Assembly: GCA_030704615.1 (NCBI GenBank)
Contig: CM060733.1
Location: 33,170,001 to 33,234,000, forward strand
Source of the DNA: Takakia lepidozioides
Taxonomy: Eukaryota > Streptophyta > Takakiopsida > Takakiales > Takakiaceae
DNA: 64,000 bases
Direction of reading: 5' to 3'
A model generated the notes under the pieces. The model did not search any database, was not told where the DNA came from, and was given only the letters and a program-made list of their open reading frames with translations. This document shows, piece by piece, positions 35,974 through 48,535 of the stretch. Each line of letters begins with the position of its first letter. Position 1 is the first letter of the stretch. A program made the position numbers and the translations under genes.

Positions 35974-38900
35974 CTAACGTTTGGAGTTCTTTGTGTTGGC
36001 AATTTTCTGTTTTCTCCTCTTCAGTGCTTTGGGCACTTTGACCTTGCGTGCCTCTCTTTTCTCTTCCTTCACTTTCTTTTTGTGTTCCTTCCTTGCTAAC
36101 CGGGCACTCTCCTTTGCATCACCATTCAACCCTCCAACACTATCCCCAACTTCATGTTCACTACTACTCTCACCATCGCTGCTTCCTGAACTGCCTTCAT
36201 CCTCCTCCGCCTCCCTTGTGGTGTCTGCTGATTCTGAAGACCTCAGCTCCGTCATAACTCCAAGAGCACTCTCTTCAGTTTGATGAGTTGTATTGGCAGG
36301 GCTAGTGATCTCTTCCAACAAAGACGGCACTTGACGCACTCCTGACAAATCCTCCTTAAGCCCAGTGATGGTTTGGTAATAGATACCCTCAGTATCTTTG
36401 CCACTTGCGATCCGCTGCATGTCACCCTCGTAGTCTTTGACTTGATCCAATGTCTTGGGAATAAATGACTGACAAGCAAGTAATGAGTAAATGTTAAGTC
36501 CAGGTGGCCTTCACCATCACAGCAAATTGTCATTTCTCAATCTCTCAGATCCTCGCCTGAGTTCACTAACAAATTAAAAGCTCTACTTGGTACCTATTCT
36601 CATCTTATGACTAAAATTCTTTCACCATTGTATGACAATACATTGGAATCCTGTCACTACCACAAAAGTGAATGACCTGAATGGAAGAAGAAAGCCACAC
36701 TTCTGGGAACAAACCTGAATAAAAACAGCCTCCGCCACCTGCTCTTCAACTGTGGGCTCGTGCGCCCGGCCCCTGATCCTCTCCTGCATCTGAATGACAG
36801 TGGGCACCACATAAGTGAACGTACCACGCCTGACGACATTAGTGTCCTGTATGGTAGCTGGTCAGCCACAAGACCAGCTACAGATTTCTGCAGAACTGAG
36901 GAGGCAATCCCTATGGACGACAATTTCTCGACACTAAACCTACTCACGCGAAGGGCAAGACAGGCGTGTACCTTTTCAAGATATTCGTCCACTTGGTCAT
37001 CAGTGAGTGAAGGTTCCACAACAAAGTCAAAAAGCTCCCTCACACTCATGGGTGAAACCCCATTCTTTCTGAAAAAGTCCTGCAGTTGACATACATTGGT
37101 TAGAGAGTACCCCACATTTCAGAAAAAGGATAAATCAAAGGCTACTGAGGGGTGGGTGCAGCCAGACGTACTGTGACATGCAGGCAATCCTCCCTCAGAA
37201 AGTCCAAGGCCCGTGGATGATCTAACTCCACTGACTGTGATACGTCGATGATGTAGAGATGACCCTGTCATGGAGAGACACTGAACTTGGTGAGCCACAT
37301 TGATTTCTCATGTCATTTGAGTCAGGGTACGAAAGGGGAGGAGGGAGAAGGGAAGCATTCCCAAGATTTCCAGACACGGAAAAATGGGCCATATCCTAAA
37401 GACATACATGTTCAACTTTAGCTCTAGGTTGTTGGGCACCCTTGCTAGAAAGTACTGGGAGGTCAAAAGTGATACACATCCACAGTAAAGGTATCATGTC
37501 ATGAGGCACATATCCTGATAGACAGACTAAAGGGTTACAAGTTAAATTCAGAACTGCAGAAGAAAGTCTCAAGGAAACTGAACATTTAACTTGTCAAAAG
37601 CAGATAACTTCAAAAATTTGGGAAACCACCCTCACAACCTCATGGTAAAGAATGTTGTATTCACTCAAGTCACCATGGACTAGTTTACACTTCTGGTACA
37701 TTTTGCGCATTGTCACGACTATCTGCAATTCATCCACCCTCAATGTTTCCATTAGCCACACACATGACAACAAAAAACAGAGATGGTAGACGCCTCATAA
37801 AAGGATGGTCTTCACATTGGCTTCATTGCCTAATCTTGGCATTTGAACAGAAAGTATGAATCATCAATTGCACTCAATCTTGAGGGTCAAGTTGACTGCA
37901 GCGGTCCAATACAGGAAGATACAATTGAATCTGTATATTCAAATAGGATTGGAGGACCCATGGAGGCACGAGAATAACATTACCAACCTAGAAGGAGCCA
38001 TGAGCTGCTCATGCACAACTCTCTGATCATACAACTTGTAAACACAACTTCCGTTGTTATGCCCAAGCTCTTTTAAGCCTTCTGTACTCTCTCCACCCAG
38101 AATATCCCTTCTAATTCTTCATGGATGTTGGTGGGGCTTGTAGTTGAATTAATGGTTTATTGAAACACCACCTGCCTGTTTCAGCTACCAAGACTTTCTG
38201 GTCACAACATTAGCTAGGACTTTTTGCAGTAAACACCAGAATCAGCTGCTGGCTCCTATCACTTCAGCAGCAGACCAGTACCCATATAGATGGCAGTCTA
38301 AGGGGATCAGGTTGGATTGGCCTTGAGAGACCAGTTGTTTCACAAAACTGTAACTTGTAGGGTTGATGTGAAACTGCTGATTAGGTGAGACTACATGAAG
38401 CCTATATCTGACAGATCTTTCCAAGACAGTAGGAACCACACACAGATTCAAGGAAGTGCAAGAGAAGTAGTCTCTTTTAGTAAGAGTACTACTTTGGGTT
38501 CTGAGCCCTGCAGATCAATTCGTATTCATGTTCTCTGATCTGTAAAGGAAAATCAAGTTGCCCAGCTTTCCTGATTGTGACTACAGGGGATTCATGGCTG
38601 ATAAATTCCTTATATACGGTGTCACAAAAAGAAAACCAGATATTGTACTCCCTGTTGTGTCTTTATGCACTGTGTAATTTTCTTATCTTATGCTCAGAGT
38701 GTGGAGACAAAAGGAAGGGGACAAATACCTCAGCATAGCATTCATTCATCTTAGATTCTGTAAGTACGGCATCCTTCAGACGTGGTGCAGGCCAGCCCTC
38801 CATTCCTGTGACATGCCACAAAGGTACACAATCAGATGTCCCAGCCTTCGTGGATATCCCAGCCAATGTCAAATCGGCAGAAGGCTCAAAGCATGAGTGT

Positions 38901-41900
38901 TGAGTAACCTAGGAGGACGAACAATGCAAAGAGTCCCATGCACTAGAGAAAAGAGGAGGAGAGAAGGGAGACATTTGATATCCAAGGAAGAAAGAAATGG
39001 CCCTGTGAGGCTCCAAGGGACCTCCTGGCCCCTTGCCCATTGGACAATGTAGAACAACAATGAAAAAAGTTACAAATTAGCAAGTGACTGCAAAGACAAA
39101 TACAAATGATACGCAACAATGAAAACTCACATGAAAAAACACAAATAGAAAGCGATTGCAAAGAGAAATGTGTCATATCCAGTGACACAGTGACAGAAAG
39201 GATATACAAAAAACTTTCACATTCACGAGGCAACAGAGAGAGAGACCAATAAAGGACATGACCAGCACATGCAGACGGAGTAGTAGAGGGATTGGGCTCC
39301 TGATTCCTGCAGAATTCAACCTGCACACACCATACAGCCACGTTACAAGCATTCTTTACATGTCCTTGTCAAGGGAAATTTGTTTTACGACATTCTTCCC
39401 CATCTAGACAATGCCTGTACGGACAACTTATTGATACAGAGGTTAGGGTTGGAAATCTGCCATAGTGGTCCACATGATCTACTGGCACCTCAATACAATT
39501 ATTGGAAAAATCTACTCGTGGCCTGTGCTGCCATAGTCTACTTGGCATATACACCAAACCCAGTCTGAATGGTGTGTCACTTTCAAAATGTACTCACAAG
39601 ACTTTGCTTCCCAAGAGCCGCACATGTCCACTTTGCAAAAGAGAGGGTTCCCTTCTGACATGCTCCCAGGTCAACATTTTGTAAAATTTTAGAATAAAAA
39701 AGAAAGAACATTTATGACAATAGGGGCTCAGGATGAAGTAGAAGACCGAGAGAATGTACTCATGAGACTTTATTTGCCATAGCCTTGTGGCCACACATAG
39801 TTTGGGCGAATGTACATGAACAAGACTTGGAGAGAGCATGTACTCGTGAGACACTTGCCATAGCCTTGTGGCCATTGCTCCCGCGCGCCCAGTTTGAACG
39901 CAACACAAAGGGACAGAAACTACCTTTGTCAAGGACGCTGGCAGTATGACTTACCTTGAAACAGACAATTGATCTGAGTTCTCCAGATATCCTCTATAAA
40001 TCCCTTCACACAAACATCAAATCTGCTGTGTGTGGTTTGCCCAATAACTAGACCCCCGAAGGCCTGGGCTTTTGGCTCAGCCTCGAGATTTTTGAAGTTG
40101 GTAAACCGAGGTACAGAACAATTCCCTTAATGAATTTGAAGAGGGTGTTTCTTAGAGAGGGAGAGAGAGAGAGAGAGACCTGGAGAGGTTGCGCATCTCT
40201 TTCTCAGCCCAAGTTTTCACCATCTTTCTGGGATTGTGCTTACAGTAACCATGCCGGAATCGAAAGTCTCCCTGCACGTATCTTTCACGGTCTCTAACAG
40301 AATCCAAAACAAGAGAAAGATGGATAGCATTAGCTCACAATGTACGTGGCCTTCCAAATAAAGAGCAAACCAAAATAGAGACAAAGAGAGAAAGAAACTT
40401 TATAACATCCACGGCAAGCTAAGACAGACAGATTGCCCATGACAAACCAGTTCATTGTGCCCAAGAATTGAACCATACAAGCATACTAGAACTGGTGGTA
40501 GGAATCCATCTCTGCGATCTGAATCCCAAACAGCAAACACCATGGGAGCAGAAAGTTACTTAAAAACAAGAATTGAAGTTTTGTACACCTTGACAGCCAG
40601 CTCGTCCCCTTTATCTGTGGTTGCATGATACACATTTGCCTAGCAACAGACACACAACCAGGCAATAAGATGATGAAATTAGTCCAGAAAGGTAGTTAAG
40701 CCATTCTATCATAATTTGACTGGAGTCTGGCTCTCTTCCTTGTCACTTTGTCTGCTTCTCTACACACGCAGTTTCAATTTCTGGCATGTGCAAGACTCCT
40801 GAAAAGTGGTCAGCTGTCAATTAGCAATCATCTTTTCTATCAAACTTTCACAACATGGAAGACAGTGGCATTTCAATTTCGTGTAGCAAACATACATGCA
40901 AATAAATCTTGACTCCATCATTGAAACTCTACTTACTTCCTTGCCAGTGGATATGCAGCCATTGATGTCCTCGAATATTCCCCGGTTCAGCATCTTGAAC
41001 AGAACCATTCGAGTGCGTGGATCCAAAGCCTGTACATGCAACAGGCTTTAAAATGTTGAAGGGTGCGAGTCCTCGATTGATGGTCTTGCTGCACTTATGC
41101 GACATCTTCCATTATCTTTGATGCTCATGTCAGACTGCTCCCACATTTAATCCCTGCCTCTTCATTCTCGATGACAACTTGATCAATTGATAGAACCACA
41201 GACTGCTCTGTCACCTTCCAGACAACTATTTGACACTGCCTATGTGGTCAAGGATGGAAGCATAGGATTTGAAGACAGCCCTCCGCATATTTGACATCAT
41301 GCAAGTGCACACGGGAAAGATAATGACTGGACAATTGATACGAGAGAGAAAGTAAACGAAACATGATTTGGTTTACATGAGCAATTCTAAGTTGCGGCTC
41401 TCCAGTCTGAAATCCAGATATATACCTGTTCAACCGTAGCCCTATCTGCTTTTTCCCTAGTCTGAGTGCGTCCCTCTGCCTGCCGCCGCACATTGTCACG
41501 AACGGCTGTTGTCACTGAGTTAGACATCCCCACACCTCCCTGGCCCTCCCATTCCTGCAAGGACATAGATTCCATTCATCAGGCTTTGCATGCAAGGGAA
41601 GAAAGAAGTCCATGTAGAAGCTCTTACAGCTGCAGCACAGCAGTCTTAAGGGAAGAGAGAAAGAAAGGAGTTCAGTTGACCCCACAGAAGTACACAAAAT
41701 TCTCCTTAACATCAATCTATGTCTCATTAGTGGAGTGATATTTAACCTACTTAACAGATTGTGGAAGGGGCACCCAGCAACCTATGAGATGTACTATAGG
41801 ACTGTGTTAGCCGAAGCCTTGTGGCCAGCAACCTATGAGAGACTGAGAGGAAGAAACTTATGGTGTATTCAACACAGAAATTAACGGATTCCAAGTATTG

Positions 41901-43429
41901 AAATATTGTATTGTAGGATCCACGGGTAAAAAATGTAGCTCACACGAGCTCCACAATTTCTACCTGTGGCCATATTGCTTTGGCATCCCGTTCTTCAGCA
42001 AGGGTCAATGGCAGAGCCTACCCTCACTGCTTTTTCAAGTGCCTCAATTTCCTACAAATTGCCTAAATATCCACACTCTGGGAAACTCCAGAAGAAGCAG
42101 AATGTCATAAAAACAAGACTACATGAATTTTCGAAAAGACCAAATTTCCAGTGTATGTAGGATCCACTGGTCAAGAGTGTAGCTCATACAAGAAGGGCTC
42201 CACAGTTCATACCCATGGCCATATCACTTTGGCATCTTGTTCTTCAGCAAGGTTCAATGGCAGAGCCTACCCTCACTGCTTTTTCAAGTGCCTCAATTTC
42301 CTACAAATTGCAAAAATATCCACACTCTGGGAAACTCCAGAAGAGGCAGGAAGTCACAAAAACAAGACCATGTGATTTTTCAAGAACATAAAAGTGTATG
42401 TAGGATCCACAGGGAAATAGTGTAGCTCACAAGAAAAGAGGTCTACATTCAAAGCTGTGGCCACATTCCTTTAACATCTTCTTTTACAGCAAGGCTCACC
42501 ACTGCCTTTTCAAGTGCACTTATTGATATGAATGATGGAACTACAGTGTAACAAAAACAAGATGTATCACCAAACTATTGAAATATAAATTCATCTCTTC
42601 GAGACCTTCAGCAAAGCTCAACCATTGATCTTACCTTGAAGCTCCAATCATCCTCACTTATCAAAAGCACACGGCAAATGGATTATAATCCCAAACAAAC
42701 AGACATTACTCTGAACACCTGACACTTCCCAACAATGACCCAATTCTTGCATTCTGGACACCTCGTCTGTTCAAAGTGGAAATACAGAATATATTTCTGT
42801 TAGACAGTCATCCTCCTAATTGTACAAGACCTGCAAGTTGTTGGATAAGTATAACTCACTGGTAATGGCCCAGAATTTATGCGTCCGCTAAACTTTTGGT
42901 GGAGATTGGTGCGAGGTTGTAAGAAGCTGTTTGGCCCAACGCTGTGGAGATTGTGGGCGCCCCCACGAGCATTAGGGCGGTTCTGTACAGAAAATCCTGC
43001 TCCATAGCCTGCTGTGGTACCCTGACCACTTCCTCTTGACTGCGAATCTGAACAGCACAAGTGAACGGCCCGCCATCAGCTCTGTGCGTGTGTAAGTGGG
43101 AGGATGCGAGGAAACGTCAGAAATGAATGAATGCTCACAAAACATGAGTAAAGAAAAATTCAAACCAGCGCTTCTCACCAACCTGGCCCCCTTCCCTCTA
43201 TGTTTCTTACTGGAAAAGAGTAGAGACCGTCATAGAAGTCAAGCCAATCCAAAGCCCCCAGCACCTCCATCTCCTCGTCAGACGCTTCCGCCTCCTCCTC
43301 CTCCCCCTCCTCATCACATTCTCCGTCCCTCCCATAATCAGTCAGTGAAGCAGACGGACCCGCATGTTTCCCCTCAGGCTGGAGCTCACCGTCGTGCTCC
43401 TGCAGATTGGCATCTTGCACAGCAGCCAT
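35974..43429 (-). CDS. RIO1: RIO1 atypical serine/threonine kinase, 13 exons, complete
   Basis: Exons 43211-43429, about 42860-43039, 41426-41554, 40937-41029, 40560-40639, 40180-40293, 39247-39320, 38729-38805, 37639-37722, 37172-37264, 36972-37079, 36715-36789 and 35974-36468 join in phase to 606 codons plus stop. Landmarks in order are an acidic N-terminus ([13 protein letters not shown]), [44 protein letters not shown] (RIO-type ATP loop), LAVKVYK (catalytic lysine), [16 protein letters not shown] (catalytic loop), [15 protein letters not shown] (metal-binding Asp), [31 protein letters not shown] and a lysine-rich tail ([19 protein letters not shown]). RIO1 acts in late cytoplasmic maturation of pre-40S ribosomes (family knowledge). 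All catalytic residues are present. The exon 1/2 junction has an alternative by a few bases. A telo-box lies just upstream, and the gene is head-to-head with a TMEM14-type gene. Confidence 0.93.
39753..39870. repeat. Short tandem duplication (~84-bp period) in RIO1 intron 6
   Basis: Two diverged units contain ATGTACTCATGAGAC / ATGTACTCGTGAGAC followed by TTGCCATAGCCTTGTGGCC. Confidence 0.6.
39945..40150 (-). mobile_element. LINE 3'-end fragment in RIO1 intron 6
   Basis: Read on the minus strand, this matches LINE positions about 17705-17870, including GAGGCTGAGCCAAAAGCCCA and GTGTGAAGGGATTTATAGAG. It lies just downstream of RIO1 exon 6 and is the third piece of this LINE family in the window. 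Confidence 0.8.
40159..40178. repeat. (GA)n microsatellite at RIO1 intron 6 donor
   Basis: On the coding strand it forms AG|GTCTCTCTCTC, that is, the donor site itself and the start of the intron. Confidence 0.85.
41914..42520. repeat. ~244-bp tandem repeat, about 2.5 copies, in RIO1 intron 2
   Basis: TAGGATCCAC recurs at about 41914, 42158 and 42401 (periods 244 and 243). The units share GGCAGAGCCTACCCTCACTG and AAATATCCACACTCTGGGAA; the third is partial and more diverged. Confidence 0.9.
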
Positions 43430-44055
43430 GGCTCCTCCAAACCTGTCGCGCTGCGAAACAAGAAACGCTTCGAACCCTAAAACCTCCCTCACCCTAAACC
43501 CTATATACCTTATTTATTTATTTTCCAAATTTTTAAAATAAAAACAAATCTGTATCAACACAATCAACAATTGCTTTTTCAAATATGTTTATCGTCTAAA
43601 AATAAATAAATAAGGAGAAAATAAATATTACCTGAATTGTGAGCAGTCGCTCCCAGGTTTCCTTTATATATATATATATATATATATATTAACAAAACAA
43701 GATTGAAAAACAAATCAACAGGTTTGACAAAGAGAAACCTGTTCATCCAATAACAGAGTCGTTCATCCGGATGTAGCACAAAGTCAGCGAGGGTGCCGAG
43801 GGTGTCGTTGCCAAGCCTTTGATCTCATCACTCTTGTGGAGAATGCAGGGATGCACGAGAGGATATGAGAAGATTTGAGGCAGCATGCATGTTTAGCGGT
43901 TGCAGAATTCTGTTTTGAGGACGCAGAAGTATAGATCTGAGGAGGTTTGGGATAGGATTCAAGCAGATTCAAGTGATCCAGCGATAAGTTTTTGTGAGAG
44001 TGTTGAGGAGGCTTGAAGTGGGGCAATCGAGGGTTGTAGCCCATTTTTGTTCAAG
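43430..44055. promoter_or_regulatory. Bidirectional promoter region of RIO1 and the TMEM14-type gene, with telo-box and TATA-like sequence
   Basis: About 625 bp separate the two start codons. Near RIO1, CACCCTAAACCCTATATACC at 43491-43510 combines a telo-box (AAACCCTA, 43497-43504) with a TATA-like sequence, about 70 bp from the RIO1 ATG. A second AACCCTAAAA lies at 43474-43483. A TA microsatellite occupies about 43664-43689. Confidence 0.55.
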
Positions 44056-45793
44056 ATGCACGATTTTTGCTTCACGATCCCCTATGGCATGGTGGTGCTG
44101 GGAGGGGGTTTGGTCGGATTTATGAGAAAGGGAAGCGCGGCGTCATTGATGGGAGGTGGAAGTACTGGCCTCTTGCTGATTCTGGCGGGCTATTTGAGCT
44201 TGCGAGCTTATGAGAAGGGATCAAATTCCTCCTTCGCACTTTTTCTTGAGACAGGTTCTATTTCTCAACTGCCCGTAGGCATCAGAGGTAAATGCTGGAG
44301 AATGTGCAGGTTTTCCAGCTCTTTCTGTTAGGCTTCAACCCAAGAGTGTTGTGGCAAGTTGGGGTCCTCATTTGTGGTCATTCTTTTGATGTGAGGAACA
44401 ACAGGGGAGAGGGAGAAAAATAAGGCTGTGGGCTGTTCGTGGAAATGTAATGCCGGAGGTAGTTGATTCCAAACACGAAGAAAGGGACACCTCTTATTTT
44501 GGTTGAAGTGAAAATCCTGTCCAGTATGTAGCGGTTTGGTCAGGACCCTCACTTTACCTTCAAGAACAGACATTAACTGGCTTTTGCGACTGGCTCTGTG
44601 ATTGGTCTCATGCTTTGGCAAAGAGAAGAGAGGGTCAAGGAAGTTGCTATCCTGCACAGCAAATTCGATTCGTCCCACAAAATAATTGTGGGGAGAGGCA
44701 GTACTCTCCCCAATGAATGTGTCCATGTTTTGGATTGTTGACATTCCTCAGTCAATTGGACTACAATGTTTGCAAAACTAGCTCTCATCGAAGGGCATAT
44801 TAAAATTATCAGCAGTTTGAGGTTATTGCGCGCTTACACTGGGGCATGGAATGGTGAAGTGCAGCGTTGTCCCTTGCATTGACATGGGTAATGGGACAAC
44901 GTTATGTGGCCACTTCGAAGTTTATGCCTGCTGGGCTTGTGGCTGGTCTCAGGTATATGTCCTCCCTTTCTTGGATGCCTGAAAGTACTCTCTGTCTCTC
45001 TATCTCTTTCTCACACACACATCCAAACCAGTATTTTCACTCAATGGTGAACAATTATGTGCGCTTCATTTGTTCCAAGAACAAAGGGAGCGTAGTTTTC
45101 TTGGTTGTGGCAGCTGCCCATTAGTGCTAAAAAATTTATCACCATCCATGAGATCCGCGGTCGGGGCAGGGGCCATTGTAAGTATGTTGGTCTGTGTCCA
45201 CATCCATAAATAGACTGGAGGTTAAAAATTTGTGATGCAAATTAGCCCCAAAGTGCCCTTTGGTGTACCCACCTGTCTGTCCTTCACTCACGTTTGACCT
45301 GTCCCCTTGGGCTACTGTCCTGAGGATCCAAGCCTTAAACTAGCGAAGGCTCGGATAGGAACCTTGCGTAAGCCCTTCAAAAAGAACTGCAAGAAACTTT
45401 TGCCCCTCGGCACCATATGTCAGCAGAAAAATGGGCAAATGTATGTTTTCAGAAGGTGCCCTTGACAGTTGCCTGACAACTGTCTGGACACCTATGTTTC
45501 CTTAAGGTCCCCTTGATGTGGAAGGGGGCTGTATGTTGGATTCTGCCAACTAAGGGGATGTACAAATACAATGAAATTTTATGGCAGTTCATTATGAAAG
45601 TTGTGAAGGCAAAATGAAAATATTCAGTATTCACTGGTTATCTTGATATTAGAATTAAATGATCTAATTTCTTGGTGATAAGGGAGCTAAGAGATTGGGT
45701 TGTTCATGCAGTGGGGCAATGGCCCTCTTCTATCTCTACAAAGTGGCCACTGGGGGCAATCACATTGTGAAGAAGGCTGCTTCATCTCCATGA
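44056..45793 (+). CDS. TMEM14: TMEM14/FAX-type small membrane protein, 3 exons
   Basis: Exons 44056-44254, 44865-44952 and 45712-45793 join in phase to 122 codons plus stop. The ATG at 44056 is chosen because it matches the family start MHDFCFTIPYG; the in-frame extension upstream begins with TTG. The protein has four hydrophobic segments: YGMVVLGGGLVGFM, LMGGGSTGLLLILAGYL, a third around FALFLETALSLALTWVMG, and LVAGLSGAMALFYLYKV. The conserved GQRY-TSK-MPAG loop lies before the last. TMEM14 proteins include plant FAX proteins; chloroplast FAX1 exports fatty acids, while short members such as this are thought to act in other membranes (family knowledge). The substrate is not determined. The gene is divergent from RIO1. 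Confidence 0.9.
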
Positions 45794-47199
45794 CGCTGCT
45801 GATGCCACTTCGGTGTCTTAGTTTGTCTTGAGGTGTTTAGTGGTTGATAGTGGAATTAGTCACTTAGGCGGTGGCTCCTTGAATGCTACATGCTTCAACA
45901 GGTGTAGGAAGATAGATCCTTTTTGAGGAACAGATGAGAAAGATAGAGTTGGATTCGGAGACATTGTATGGAGTGACCACTGATTTATGATTTAGTGTTG
46001 TTGCACATTGCAGGAGGATACTTACATGGAATAATCTCTAGGTATAGTGGCCGTTGGCCTGCTGTGCATGTAGTGAGACTGCAGTCTTTATAATACAGGT
46101 CAAATGATTTTTTTAATCTGAGGCCTGCTCCTTCGAAATGCTGGTGCACACTAAAGGGACCCAACTAATTTGTCTCATCGCAAATCATAAAATTCTGATT
46201 CCGTAGGGACCAGTCTTCGAGTTAATAAGGGCTCTCAACAGCAGATTGCAGAGGCGCATGTGACCCAAATCTACATGCTCCAGGTAATGGTAGCCAGTGA
46301 CCTAGGGAATAACTTGGAAGTGGAAATTCTCAGCTTGGGCATGAATTGGAAGTGTTATAGGGTCCTTGTGAGGGGCAGGTCAATATACTGATTGAATCCA
46401 AAGTAGAGATCAAGGGGTTCATAGCCATAGACACTTGACCAGTTCCTATCCAACCAATGATAGATTGCCTAAGACTCAACTTGGGGCCTGACCTATGAAA
46501 TCCCCAAATCAAATACTTGGTCCCCAATTTGGAAGTGATCTGCATAGACCACTTGTTCAATTCCTCCAATTATGCAATTTTCAACGGCAATGTGCAAGGT
46601 CAGCATTCAGCTGGTCAGAAATGGTCTCCCATTAGCTCACTCCTGTCCATCCATTTCAAACATATTTGACTGCAAAGCCTCTACTGTAATATACTGTAAT
46701 GTACTGTAGGTACTGTAATGTTTTCTAGATTGGGTAATATGCTAGCTGCTGAAGGTCAGCAAAATTAAGAATGTGCTAATATATCTTCAGACCTGTCCAT
46801 GCCACGACAAAAGCTAGAGCTATGATTGAAATATGGGCCAAATATCGGAGAGTCTGTGTATTATCATGAGAAGCTGGACAGGTGGTCAACGAGACTAGAC
46901 TAATTGCCACCTGAACATGTATGGAGTTGCATGTCATCACAAAATTGATTACTTGAGAAGGTGCTAATGGGGCTAGTACTACTACTTGAGGCTTAATTAC
47001 ACAACAAAACTGCAACCTAAAGATAGCAACAAGAATTAAGTGAGGGTTCAGGGTAGTTAGAGCTACTAGGGATTTTGACAATTGACGCAGTTTGATTGAA
47101 GATCAGACACAACCCATAACATAGCAGTGCGGAGTGCACATATGAGTACTAGAGATCATTTGATTGAAGATCTTAGTACAATTAGAGATAGAGGTACCT
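45794..47199. other. Intergenic sequence, no gene recognised
   Basis: The proximal part is the 3' flank of the TMEM14-type gene. Minus-strand frames at 46330-46569 and 46776-47081 show no family I know. The distal part may belong to the 3' end of the chromovirus remnant. Confidence 0.4.
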
Positions 47200-48097
47200 G
47201 ATGAACTCCCTCACTAAAATTAATCGGTGTCCTCAATGCTAGGGAAATCAAGGAAATCCACTAATAAGTTGTCTTTCTTTTCCCAAGTCGCCTCATGCTC
47301 TAGTTAATGAAAGATTCCACCCATCTACGATGTCGAGTATCACAAATGTGTGTTTCAAGCTCTCTCTGGTTCCGCTAAAATTTGACCGTTGGAATGACCT
47401 TAGGTAAAACAGACAACATCTGACCTAGATCAGCCATACATTCTCAACAGATTTTATACATGGAAAACATAATGTAATATTTTACATGAAGGAGGTAAAT
47501 CTAATTTGTATGCAGCTGATTTGTATTTTTCCAAAATGGGGAAGGGACCACAAAATCTAGGAGGGAGTTTGCAACAACAACATTAAGGTTGCAAACTCTC
47601 CCTTAGATTTAGTGGTCCCTTCCCCATTTTTCCCCATATTTTCATAGCTTTAAATGACTTATTTGACGTGGTGACACTTTCATACATATCATCAACCTTA
47701 ACTCAACCTCAAATTACGATAATATCTATTCTTATCTGCATAATGCTTAGTACGTTCCTGAGCCTTTGGATGCTTTGTTTAATCAGGGTTAGTTGCATAT
47801 TCATCTCACACTTGGATCTTGAGGTGAAGATAGTGTAATTGGAAATAACAATTTTTTTTTCCATAAATTGCAGCAAAAAGACTCATTCCAATAGTATATG
47901 AGGTTTATCATTATAAGCAAACTCTAACATATAGAGATACTCTTCCCATGAACTCCGTTTTTTCCAACGTATGTCGTCAACATATTAGATTCCAAGGTCT
48001 GATTAGTCCTTTGAGTTTGGGCATCAGTCTTAGGATGATAAGAAGTACTGAACTTAAGCTTAGTACCCAATATCCAAAACAAGGACCTCCAAAAATG
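47200..48097 (-). mobile_element. Ty3/gypsy chromovirus, 3' part (integrase C-terminus and chromodomain remnant)
   Basis: Minus-strand frames give [20 protein letters not shown] followed by [15 protein letters not shown] (48040-48097), the integrase core near its catalytic Glu. Further on, LEHEATWEKKDNLLVDFLDF (about 47240-47300) is the end of a chromodomain of the 'eATWE' type. Stops and frameshifts interrupt it. The preceding part of this integrase is found 10.5 kb away at 58.6 kb. Confidence 0.75.
47531..47632. repeat. Near-perfect ~43-bp-arm hairpin
   Basis: The left arm (47533-47575) and right arm (47588-47630) are almost perfectly complementary, from AAAATGGGGAAGGGACCAC to GTGGTCCCTTCCCCATTTT. 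The loop is about 12 bases. It could be a small foldback transposon or a small-RNA precursor. Confidence 0.8.
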
Positions 48098-48176
48098 TGT
48101 CGTGCGCATACATATCGCTACACAACTACATCGCTGTCCAAAACCACACAACACATGTGTACACCACACACTAATA

Positions 48177-48275
48177 TACCACTAGTCCACCACTAGTCCA
48201 GCCACTAGTCCAACCACTAGGCTGCCACTAGTCAGTCGTTAGGCTGCCCACTATGGCAGTCACTAGTCCACCACA
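48177..48275. repeat. Short tandem CCACTAGTC-type repeats
   Basis: Units of about 10-14 bp (CCACTAGTCCA, AACCACTAGGCTG and similar) are repeated about eight times in the 3' non-coding end of the gypsy element. Confidence 0.75.
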
Positions 48276-48535
48276 ATCGCCCCCCTAGCTGGTGCTTAGG
48301 TCCCTCTAAGTCCAGGTAGCCACAAGATGTGATAGTGACCGTAGCCTCACTAAGTCCTCCACCACTGTCCCTATTACACTCAAACTCGATAGATCAAGAG
48401 GCCGGGTGCAAGAGTTGCCCCATCGTTAGTCGTCGTCTTGCAATCTGTGAACTTGAACCTGAGATCTCGTGTATTGACTCCTATGAGCTTGGCCTCCTAT
48501 GTCTTGTTAGCTGCCTCTAGTCATGTCCACTGCCA

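Noticed and set aside
41387-41575. Plus-strand ORFs across RIO1 exon 3
   Set aside because: Antisense shadows of the true RIO1 exon at 41426-41554.
46330-46569. 79-residue minus-strand ORF considered as a retroviral protease
   Set aside because: No DSG/DTG active site or flanking RT; similarity was only impressionistic.
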